Assembly: GCA_964485585.1 (NCBI GenBank)
Contig: CAZAJT010000050.1
Coordinates: 1 to 6,383 of the forward strand
DNA from: CAZAJT01 sp964485585
GTDB taxonomy: Bacteria; Patescibacteriota; Microgenomatia; UBA1406; GWC2-37-13
Length of the DNA: 6,383 nucleotides
Direction: 5' to 3'
Program-made: the position numbers and the translations under genes
Notes under the pieces: generated by a model
The model's input: only the letters and a program-made list of their open reading frames with translations
Databases searched by the model: none
What the model was told of the DNA's origin: nothing
In this document: piece by piece, positions 1 to 4,488 of the stretch
Position numbering within the stretch: position 1 is the stretch's first letter
Layout: each line of letters begins with the position of its first letter

Positions 1-1791
1 TTTGAAAATCCGTCGAATATTTTTAACGATCGGTTTATTTTATCGAAAGGCCACGCTTCACCCCTTCTCTACAGCCTATATCATGCGGCGGGCATAGTTT
101 CTTATGAAGAATTACTGACGCTACGGAAATTTGATTCTGTCTTAGAAGGCCATCCAACACCCCGCCTCAAATACGTTGACGTTGCGACCGGGTCTCTGGG
201 ACAGGGACTTTCTATTGGCGTGGGCATGGCATTGGGAATAAAATTGGTTATGAGTTCAGAGTTCAGAGTTCAGAGTAAAAATTCTCGCTCACAACTCACA
301 ACTCACAACTCAGAACCAAAAGTGTTTGTATTGTTAGGAGATTCCGAAATGTCCGAAGGTCAGATATGGGAAGCAATGGAAATCGCATCCTATTACAAGC
401 TGAATAATCTGGTTGCAATCGTGGACGTGAACCGCCTCGGTCAGCGGGGTGAAACAATGCTCGGCTGGGATGTTGAAACGTATTGCAAACGCGCCCAGTC
501 CTTCGGCTGGAATGCAATTGTCATCGAAGACGGCCATAATCTTGATGAAATAAATAAAGTGTTTTCAAAAACCCTACACTCTGCACCCTACTCCCTACAC
601 CCTACTATCTTCATTGCCAAAACCATCAAAGGAAAAGGTGTCTCATTCTGGGAAAACAAGAATAGCTGGCACGGAAAACCCCTCCCGAAAGACAAACTCC
701 CTGAAGCGCTGAAAGAAATCGGAGAAGTTGACCTCAACCTCCACGGCACTGTCGCAAAACCTATAATTGTTCGTAGTTCTGAGTTCGGAGTTCTGAGCAG
801 AGGTACAAAAACCTATAACCTACAATCTACTCACTACAACCTTGAAGACAAAATTGCTACTCGCGAAGCCTATGGCGACGCATTAGTCACCCTCGGCGAA
901 CAGGATGAACGTATTGTGGTGCTTGATGCAGAGTTATCAAACTCAACTTTTGCGTTCAAATTTCAGGAAAAATTTCCCGGCCGCTACTTTGAGATGTTTA
1001 TTGCCGAACAGAATATGATATCTGTCGCGCTCGGGCTCAGGAAAATGGGATTTATACCCTACTGTTCCACATTCGCTTCGTTTCTCACTCGAGCATTTGA
1101 TCAAATACGCATGACGCAATATTCGCGAACGGATCTGAAGATGGTAGGATCACATGCGGGAGTATTCATGGGACCCGATGGTCCATCACAGATGGGACTG
1201 GAAGATTTTGCGATGATGCGAAGTATTCTGAACAGTACCGTTTTGTCCCCCGCGGACGCAACCGCCGCTTTTAAGCTAACGCAAACGATGCTTACTGCCC
1301 CGGGAATTGCGTATATGCGCGTCATGCGCGATAAGCTGCCGATCATCTACAAAGACAGTGAGAAGTTTGAGGTGGGAGGTTCGAAGATATTGAAACAGAG
1401 TAAAAACGATACAGCGGTTGTTTTCGCCACGGGCGTAACAGTACATGAAGCGTTAAAAGCGTATGAAGAACTTAAAAAAGAAAATATATCTATCACGGTC
1501 GTCGATTTATACTCTGTTAAACCAGTCGATATCTCTAACATCCAACATCTAACATCCAACATCCACAACATCATTGTCGTCGAAGACCACTACCCCGCAG
1601 GCGGTCTCGCAGAAGCTGTTCTATCTGCGCTCTCCTCTAAGATCCAAGATCTAGGATATAAGATCAAATTTCAACACCTTTGTGTCAAAAAACTTCCCCA
1701 TTCCGGCTCTCCTGCTGAGCTCCTTGCATACGAAGAAATAGATGCAACTGCGATTGTGAAAGCAGTGAGAGGGATCCTTGCAATAGAGTAA
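1..1791 (+). CDS. tkt: Transketolase, single-chain, 5' partial
   Basis: ThDP-dependent transketolase, which moves two-carbon ketol units between sugar phosphates in the cytosolic non-oxidative pentose phosphate pathway. The frame is open from base 1; about 60 N-terminal residues are probably missing. In visible residues: SKGHAS (H18) and EGHPTP (H51) of the active site; the ThDP/metal motif GDSEMSEG at 113-120 with N144 in DVNRLGQ; KTIKGKGVSFWEN near 208-219; the pyrimidine domain from about residue 285, with the catalytic glutamate E336 in FIAEQNM; and a C-terminal domain with VVEDHYPAGG. The family core looks intact, so it is probably active. Odd: six heptamer-repeat islands (see the repeat entries) lie in the frame, at what look like loop or linker positions. 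The first adds roughly 20 residues between MALGIKL and KVFVLLGD. No terminator is visible after the TAA. A GTG at 220 is an internal valine, not the start. Confidence 0.95.
   Translation, partial: FENPSNIFNDRFILSKGHASPLLYSLYHAAGIVSYEELLTLRKFDSVLEGHPTPRLKYVDVATGSLGQGLSIGVGMALGIKLVMSSEFRVQSKNSRSQLTTHNSEPKVFVLLGDSEMSEGQIWEAMEIASYYKLNNLVAIVDVNRLGQRGETMLGWDVETYCKRAQSFGWNAIVIEDGHNLDEINKVFSKTLHSAPYSLHPTIFIAKTIKGKGVSFWENKNSWHGKPLPKDKLPEALKEIGEVDLNLHGTVAKPIIVRSSEFGVLSRGTKTYNLQSTHYNLEDKIATREAYGDALVTLGEQDERIVVLDAELSNSTFAFKFQEKFPGRYFEMFIAEQNMISVALGLRKMGFIPYCSTFASFLTRAFDQIRMTQYSRTDLKMVGSHAGVFMGPDGPSQMGLEDFAMMRSILNSTVLSPADATAAFKLTQTMLTAPGIAYMRVMRDKLPIIYKDSEKFEVGGSKILKQSKNDTAVVFATGVTVHEALKAYEELKKENISITVVDLYSVKPVDISNIQHLTSNIHNIIVVEDHYPAGGLAEAVLSALSSKIQDLGYKIKFQHLCVKKLPHSGSPAELLAYEEIDATAIVKAVRGILAIE
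252..317. repeat. In-gene heptamer array 1, GAGTT words, inverted pair
   Basis: Three perfect copies of GAGTTCA (252-272) plus GAGT are followed, after a short spacer, by three perfect copies of ACAACTC (291-311) and AGAACC. The second half is the inverse type (GAGTTGT on the other strand), so the island can fold back on itself. It is translated within transketolase as SEFRVQS...QLTTHNSE, in a place where relatives usually have only a short turn before the GDG-type motif. The word type recurs at 774-798 and 5305-5354. Confidence 0.9.
572..606. repeat. In-gene heptamer array 2, CCCTACA/T words
   Basis: Five units in exact 7-nt register: CCCTACA, CTCTGCA, CCCTACT, CCCTACA, CCCTACT. It is translated in transketolase as the loop TLHSAPYSLHPT just before the conserved IAKTIKGKG strand. 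CTAC-type words recur at 811-838 and, in both orientations, at 4415-4488. Confidence 0.88.
774..798. repeat. In-gene heptamer array 3, GAGTTCN words
   Basis: TAGTTCT, GAGTTCG, GAGTTCT and a partial GAGC in 7-nt register. It encodes RSSEFGVLS in the linker between the first (PP) and second (pyrimidine) domains of transketolase. It is the same word family as at 252-317, over 450 nt away, and at the rplK-rplA junction. Confidence 0.82.
811..838. repeat. In-gene heptamer array 4, ACCTACA-like words
   Basis: ACCTATA, ACCTACA, ATCTACT, CACTACA in 7-nt register, directly after array 3 in the same interdomain linker. It encodes TYNLQSTHYNL. The units have drifted more than in arrays 1 and 2 but hold the period. 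Confidence 0.75.
1535..1562. repeat. In-gene heptamer array 5, CYAACAT words
   Basis: CTAACAT, CCAACAT, CTAACAT, CCAACAT: four units alternating at the second base, followed by CCACAACATC. It encodes SNIQHLTSNIHN in the C-terminal domain of transketolase, just before the conserved IIVVEDHYPAGG. Confidence 0.88.
1639..1666. repeat. In-gene heptamer array 6, AAGATCN words
   Basis: AAGATCC, AAGATCT, AGGATAT, AAGATCA: four units in 7-nt register, encoding KIQDLGYKIK in the C-terminal domain of transketolase. The GATC word recurs at 3865-3899. Confidence 0.8.
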
Positions 1792-1811
1792 ATCCAAGCG
1801 TCCTCTCCTAC

Positions 1812-1840
1812 TTGACAGTCATAGCCATCATATGTACACT
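1812..1840 (+). promoter_or_regulatory. Sigma-70-type promoter of the antitoxin gene
   Basis: A consensus -35 TTGACA (1812-1817), a 17-bp spacer and a -10-like TACACT (1835-1840; four of six consensus bases). Transcription would be expected to start near 1847, only a couple of bases before the ATG at 1849. No Shine-Dalgarno sequence lies upstream, so the mRNA is probably leaderless. The -10 element lies inside the inverted-repeat operator. Confidence 0.6.
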
Positions 1841-1851
1841 ATGTACATATG
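1829..1851. promoter_or_regulatory. Palindromic operator with two TGTACA cores
   Basis: A perfect 10-bp inverted repeat, CATATGTACA (1829-1838) and TGTACATATG (1842-1851), separated by CTA. Each arm holds TGTACA, the core reported for YefM antitoxin operators in the E. coli yefM-yoeB promoter. It covers the -10 element and the ATG of the antitoxin gene, as expected for autorepression. The sequence is directly visible; binding by this antitoxin is inference. Confidence 0.75.
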
Positions 1852-2124
1852 AAACAAACAACGTTTAATGCTACGGAAGCGCGACAAAACTTTTTCAAGA
1901 TCCTTGAGATGGTCGAGCAAGGCAAGGACGCTGTTATTGTTAAACAAGACCGCGGGGTAAAGTTTAAGCTCACTCGTATTGTTGAAAAAAAGAAGGATAA
2001 AGATATTAAGAAACTTCTAGATGAGATGGCTAAAATTGGTTTACGGAGTATGCCGATAAAAGAAATGAAAAAAATCATCTTAAAAGCACATGATGTCAAA
2101 CTAGATCATCACTTACGATCGTGA
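1849..2124 (+). CDS. Phd/YefM-family antitoxin
   Basis: A 91-residue protein. The N-terminal half fits the Phd/YefM DNA-binding and dimerisation fold: NATEARQNFFKILEMVEQGK, then AVIVKQDRGVKFKLTRIV. A lysine-rich segment and a helix (KKLLDEMAKIGLRSMPIKEMKKII) follow, where such antitoxins bind their toxin. The family represses its own promoter and neutralises a co-encoded toxin. The start is ATG 1849, which lies in the operator palindrome with no ribosome binding site, suggesting leaderless translation. The last residues, about VKLDHHLRS, probably do not belong to the original protein, because the DNA there passes into the toxin remnant in another frame. There is no intact toxin gene beside it, so it is now a solitary antitoxin or a decaying locus. 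Confidence 0.85.
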   Translation: MKQTTFNATEARQNFFKILEMVEQGKDAVIVKQDRGVKFKLTRIVEKKKDKDIKKLLDEMAKIGLRSMPIKEMKKIILKAHDVKLDHHLRS

Positions 2125-2203
2125 TTTTAAGAAATTCAAAGAGATAAAAGCTCTCTCTCCGACAGAATTTCTCAAACGGAAACAAAGCACCTCACGGATT
2201 TGA
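2105..2203 (+). pseudogene. 3' remnant of a PIN-domain toxin gene
   Basis: In a frame different from the antitoxin, bases 2105-2200 read IITYDRDFKKFKEIKALSP, then TEFLKRKQSTSRI and TGA. This matches the C-terminal end of PIN-domain toxins: a strand, the T-x-D-x-DF motif with a metal-binding aspartate, and a final L-(S/T)-P-x-EFL segment. The frame is closed upstream by TAG at 2102-2104, and an ATG at 2090 overlapping the antitoxin gives only MMSN before that stop. So the 5' and middle parts, about 100 codons with the other acidic catalytic residues, are gone. PIN toxins are metal-dependent ribonucleases often paired with Phd-type antitoxins, which agrees with the neighbour. It is inactive if this reading is right. 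The call rests on about 32 residues. Confidence 0.6.
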
Positions 2204-2227
2204 AAGATTGTCATAGTGTGCTATACT
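2200..2227 (+). promoter_or_regulatory. Extended -10 promoter for the 2416-2898 unit
   Basis: TTGAAA (2200-2205), a 16-bp spacer and TATACT (2222-2227), preceded by TGC, which gives an extended -10 element. It begins at the stop codon of the toxin remnant. Transcription would start near 2234 and leave a leader of about 180 nt. Confidence 0.55.
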
Positions 2228-2415
2228 ATCTCACAGCTCAGAACAACTATCCACGTATCTGCTGTTGATCGTTTGTTTTGTTGCTATCAGCACTTTGAAA
2301 CATCTGCGGTTTTAGATTCAGGCGAAGAGTACAGACGGATAATTATTTATCTTTCAATACTCTTTGCCTGGACAGAATCAGAGGCGAAGAAGAAACAAAT
2401 GGAGGAAGTACTACC
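2228..2415 (+). other. Long untranslated leader
   Basis: Between the predicted promoter and the first Shine-Dalgarno there is no convincing reading frame and no riboswitch or RNA class I recognise. A frame from 2216 stays open here but looks like chance (see rejected items). The last bases carry GGAGGAAG (2401-2408), the ribosome binding site for the ATG at 2416. Confidence 0.4.
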
Positions 2416-2727
2416 ATGCACACCTACAGTATTGATCTATGGGACGTTATCCCATACAAAACCCTGTTGGATATCGGGAGTCGTCTCGAAGATCTTCCCG
2501 AGAACCCCACAGAGGTCGATCTGTTGCCGAATGTTCCACTCGGCGGCGCTCTGCTGGTCGCGTACCGGCCGTACCATGGGGATGATGAACCGATCAAAGT
2601 GGTCTGGTTACAAAATCAGATCGTCCTCGATCTCCTTGCTGCGCTCGTCAAAGCCAGAGAGGCCAGACCGGTCGGTTACTTCATCATCACATTCGCCAAC
2701 ACCTTCGAACTACTCGGTGATGACTAA
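2416..2727 (+). CDS. Hypothetical protein, 103 residues
   Basis: I do not recognise this family. It is a small acidic protein starting MHTYSIDLWDVIPYKTLL, with a middle containing GGALLVAYRPYHGDDEP and a helix-like stretch QNQIVLDLLAALVKAREARP, ending in FIITFANTFELLGDD. No signal peptide, membrane segment or cysteine pair is seen, so it is probably cytosolic. The start is well supported by GGAGGAAG ending 7 nt upstream of the ATG. It is 12 nt from the KGG gene, whose ribosome binding site begins at its stop codon, so the two are likely cotranscribed from the promoter at 2200-2227 and end at the terminator at 2923-2973. The GC content is clearly higher than in the minus-strand genes, which could mean transfer or simply different codon use. 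Confidence 0.75.
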   Translation: MHTYSIDLWDVIPYKTLLDIGSRLEDLPENPTEVDLLPNVPLGGALLVAYRPYHGDDEPIKVVWLQNQIVLDLLAALVKAREARPVGYFIITFANTFELLGDD

Positions 2728-2739
2728 AGGAGAAAAACC

Positions 2740-2898
2740 ATGGGAAAACCGAATAAAGAAAAAGGCACGATGACCGTCGTAGAGGCCGGCCGAAGAGGTG
2801 GCAGGAAGGTCAGAGAAATGTACGGTCGCGAGTTCTACAGTGAAATCGGCCGCAAGGGAGGAAAACAGTCCCCGAAGAAAAAGAAGCAGTCGAAGTAA
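2740..2898 (+). CDS. KGG-motif (stress-induced, LEA-like) small protein
   Basis: A 52-residue basic, glycine-rich protein. Residues 20-42 carry two copies of the KGG motif: GGRKVREMYGREFYSEIGRK followed by GGK, the pattern of stress-induced bacterial proteins such as YciG and plant Em-like hydrophilic proteins. The C-terminus is a lysine tail (SPKKKKQSK). These proteins are small and hydrophilic, and are associated with desiccation, heat or acid stress; their molecular role is not settled. AGGAG at 2728-2732 lies 7 nt before the ATG. It is the second gene of a two-gene unit ending at a strong terminator. The two GG repeats 20 residues apart and the GREFYSEIGRKGG string make the family call firm despite the small size. 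Confidence 0.85.
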   Translation: MGKPNKEKGTMTVVEAGRRGGRKVREMYGREFYSEIGRKGGKQSPKKKKQSK

Positions 2899-2922
2899 CG
2901 ACCACCGTAGATGACACTACAG

Positions 2923-2973
2923 ACTGTGGAGATGACAAACCATCTCAACACCATTCTCCACAGTTTTCTTTTT
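2923..2973 (+). terminator. Rho-independent terminator after the KGG gene
   Basis: The 10-bp stem ACTGTGGAGA (2923-2932) pairs perfectly with TCTCCACAGT (2955-2964) and is followed by TTTTCTTTTT (2964-2973). The loop is long (22 nt) and holds CATCTC, which could pair alternatively with GAGATG of the left arm. No T-run follows in the minus direction, so it acts for the plus strand only. It lies 12 nt from the stop of the convergent phosphatase gene. Confidence 0.85.
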
Positions 2974-2984
2974 ATGGAGTAGCG

Positions 2985-3608
2985 TTATCCCAAATGCGCG
3001 CGGTCATTCCAAGTAATCAAACGCCACGCACCGTTAGAATAATCAAGAATAATAATACCGGTATAATCAAGTGCCAGAATTTCTTTTCTTTCATTGTAAA
3101 GATCCAGATCAATACGTTCTATGCCCAGTATGATGATAAGTAAAATCAGTCGGATAACATGCTCATGACTTACTATGAGTATATTTTGCTCTTTCCGTTT
3201 GGTAACGTAGTGGATAAACCCATCGCAACGCTCCTTAAATTCATGAAAATTTTCCTCGTCAGAATAATGCCAGTCTAGATCACTACGATGTTCATAGATA
3301 AGGGTTTTTATGCGAACTGCTTCCGGATCATTTCGTGGCTTTCCCTCTATTTCTGTCGGACGTTTTTTTTCCTGAATAAGTGACGTGTAAAAGACTTTCT
3401 TTCTGATCTCTTTTTCTATTTCAAGAGCTGTCTGCTTTGCCCGCGGATAAGTACTCGCCATAATAAGATCAACCGGCAGTCTTCGAAATCGCCTCGCCAG
3501 TAATCGCGCTTGTTTTACTCCAGAGGGCGATAACTCAGCTTCAGGAGGTTTATGATGCGTTTTATATATCGCATCAACATCACCATGACGAACAAAATAC
3601 AATCGCAT
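2985..3608 (-). CDS. Histidine phosphatase superfamily protein
   Basis: A 207-residue protein of the RHG (phosphoglycerate mutase-like) superfamily, which uses a phospho-histidine intermediate. Visible: LYFVRHGDVD with R7-H8-G9 at the N-terminus (H8 the nucleophile), the STYPRAKQTA segment with R56, an acidic region near 80-90 (EKKRPTEIEG), and the second catalytic histidine H148 in ILIVSHEHVIR. Length is usual for the family. The substrate cannot be told: small-molecule phosphatase and sugar-phosphate mutase are both possible. I chose the ATG at 3608 because RHG proteins start right before this strand. An ATG at 3641 would add MKIGNWKLKIS, which is only a translation of the repeat array upstream. 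No Shine-Dalgarno is visible at either start. It is last in the minus-strand run and probably unrelated in function to the ribosomal genes. Confidence 0.9.
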   Translation of the reverse strand: MRLYFVRHGDVDAIYKTHHKPPEAELSPSGVKQARLLARRFRRLPVDLIMASTYPRAKQTALEIEKEIRKKVFYTSLIQEKKRPTEIEGKPRNDPEAVRIKTLIYEHRSDLDWHYSDEENFHEFKERCDGFIHYVTKRKEQNILIVSHEHVIRLILLIIILGIERIDLDLYNERKEILALDYTGIIILDYSNGAWRLITWNDRAHLG

Positions 3609-3610
3609 AC

Positions 3611-3669
3611 TAATTTTCAATTTCCAATTACCAATTTTCAATCAATCATTCAATTTCTCAATTTTCAAA
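3611..3669. repeat. Intergenic word array, CAATTNN
   Basis: Repeats of CAATT plus two or three variable bases, spaced mostly 7 nt (TAATTTT, CAATTTC, CAATTAC, CAATTTT, then units of 4, 8, 8 and 7). It begins 2 nt before the phosphatase ATG. Bases 3619-3635 are a perfect 17-bp inverted match to 3846-3862 on the other side of the 131-bp palindrome. Confidence 0.85.
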
Positions 3670-3675
3670 CATTGA

Positions 3676-3806
3676 CACGAGTTTCGCACTTCCTGTCATC
3701 CTGAGGAGTGAAGCGACGAAGGATCTCTGAACTTGTTTCAGTCTCGCATTCGCGAGAGATTCTTCTCGGCCATTGGCCGATCAGAATGACAACTGCGAAA
3801 CTCGTG
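3676..3806. mobile_element. 131-bp nested palindromic element, MITE-like
   Basis: The outer arms CACGAGTTTCGCA (3676-3688) and TGCGAAACTCGTG (3794-3806) are perfect inverted repeats. Inside, TGTCATCCTGA (3694-3704) pairs with TCAGAATGACA (3781-3791) with one mismatch, and GAAGGATCTCT (3718-3728) with AGAGATTCTTC (3755-3765) with one mismatch. Two local hairpins follow: TCTCGC/GCGAGA (3742-3757) and TCGGCC-ATT-GGCCGA (3766-3780). The TGTCATCCTGAGG...GAAGGATCTC...AGAATGACA layout is that of a widespread bacterial interspersed repeat. It has no coding capacity, so any movement would need a transposase elsewhere; no target duplication is evident. Confidence 0.8.
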
Positions 3807-3836
3807 AATGAGTATTGTTTTCCATCATTTCATTAG

Positions 3837-3899
3837 AAATTAGATATTGGTAATTGGAAATTAAGATCTAGGATCTGGCATCAAGGATCCATGATCTCA
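3837..3899. repeat. Word array ATTGGNN passing into GATCNNN
   Basis: Nine consecutive heptamers in one register: AAATTAG, ATATTGG, TAATTGG, AAATTAA, GATCTAG, GATCTGG, CATCAAG, GATCCAT, GATCTCA. The first four are the inverse of the CAATTNN words at 3611-3669; the last five are a different word. The stop codon of the HEPN gene (3868-3870) lies in GATCTAG, so the last ten or so residues of that protein are encoded by the array. Confidence 0.82.
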
Positions 3900-4413
3900 G
3901 TTCCCGTTTGTCTTTATCCGGCTGCAACTTTTCATAAGCTGTCTGCATTGCCTGTACGATCTGATTTGTAATATTCTGTGCTTCTGCAAATGATACCATT
4001 TTGAGATTGTGGGGAAAATAGTGAAATACCTCATTTCTCCCCAGCTTCCAAGTATGCCATATCTGATCCGCAAGATCTTGCGAGCTTGCTTCCTTAATCT
4101 TTTTATACAAGGACCGATCACCCAGACGACCGATAAGAAAAGGCGATAGTAGTTTTCCTAAACGAAGATGGTCTGAGATATAATCCAAGTGGGAAATAAA
4201 ACCGACATCCTTAAACAATGTTTTCAAAAAACCCTCATAGGCTTTTGCGTAGGGAAAAACCAGAAACGAATAATCCTTAAACTGATAGGTCGCGTGCTTA
4301 ATAATATCGTTCATCAAGTATCCGCCTTCCAATATCAGATCTTTCTGAGTTTGCGAAAGATAATTCCAAAATGCGCCGTAGGAGTCTGAAGGTTTTTGGT
4401 CCATGGTCATCAT
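3868..4413 (-). CDS. HEPN-like protein of unknown role
   Basis: A 181-residue, mainly helical, probably cytosolic protein. It carries RNEVFH (R126, H131), which fits the R-N-x3-H motif of HEPN domains, many of which are RNases in toxin-antitoxin or defence systems; others are non-catalytic. An upstream helix, FLVFPYAKAYEGFLKTLF, and the 120-134 region match the usual four-helix layout with the motif at the start of the last long helix. The family call is by motif and context only. Three ATGs lie close together (4413, 4410, 4404); none has a Shine-Dalgarno, since upstream there is only a repeat array. The C-terminal LRSWILDARS is encoded by GATC heptamers and is probably not ancestral. It follows rplA at 69 nt, where rplJ is usual. 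No second small gene resembling a MNT-type partner is present. Confidence 0.7.
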   Translation of the reverse strand: MMTMDQKPSDSYGAFWNYLSQTQKDLILEGGYLMNDIIKHATYQFKDYSFLVFPYAKAYEGFLKTLFKDVGFISHLDYISDHLRLGKLLSPFLIGRLGDRSLYKKIKEASSQDLADQIWHTWKLGRNEVFHYFPHNLKMVSFAEAQNITNQIVQAMQTAYEKLQPDKDKRELRSWILDARS

Positions 4414-4414
4414 T

Positions 4415-4488
4415 GTAGCATGTAGTAAGTAGTATGTATTATGAATGGAATTGAATACTTGCTACATACTACATGATACATGCTACAA
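4415..4488. repeat. Inverted heptamer arrays filling the rplA-HEPN junction
   Basis: The left array is GTAGCAT, GTAGTAA, GTAGTAT, GTATTAT (4415-4442). The right array is GCTACAT, ACTACAT, GATACAT, GCTACAA (4461-4488). The two are inverse: 4415-4438 pairs with 4463-4486 at 21 of 24 positions around a 24-nt loop. The right end contains the stop codon of rplA (4483-4485) and the left end stops one base from the HEPN ATG. No T-run follows the stem in the minus direction, so it is not a classical terminator; mRNA processing or stability is possible. Confidence 0.88.

Noticed and set aside
252..1666. Transketolase repeat islands as CRISPR or assembly artefacts
   Set aside because: Units are 7 nt with no spacers, so not CRISPR. 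Several different words in one gene, all keeping the frame, and the same style in other genes argue against a single assembly error, though reads would be needed to exclude it fully.
2208..2227. TTGTCA at 2208-2213 as a -35 for TATACT at 2222-2227
   Set aside because: The spacer would be only 8 bp. TTGAAA at 2200-2205 gives 16 bp together with an extended -10.
2216..2773. A 185-residue open frame on the plus strand covering the leader and the 103-residue gene
   Set aside because: It has no ribosome binding site, is rich in Cys, Ser and Arg with no family resemblance, and overlaps in another frame two genes that have strong Shine-Dalgarno sites and, for one, a clear family.
3608..3641. The upstream ATG at 3641 as the start of the histidine phosphatase
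   Set aside because: The eleven extra residues (MKIGNWKLKIS) are a translation of the CAATTNN array, while RHG proteins begin directly at the MRLYFVRHG strand.
3694..3791. The 131-bp palindrome as a small RNA gene or attenuator
   Set aside because: Its outer and inner inverted repeats match a dispersed-repeat layout; there is no promoter signal and no T-run at either end to support a discrete transcript.
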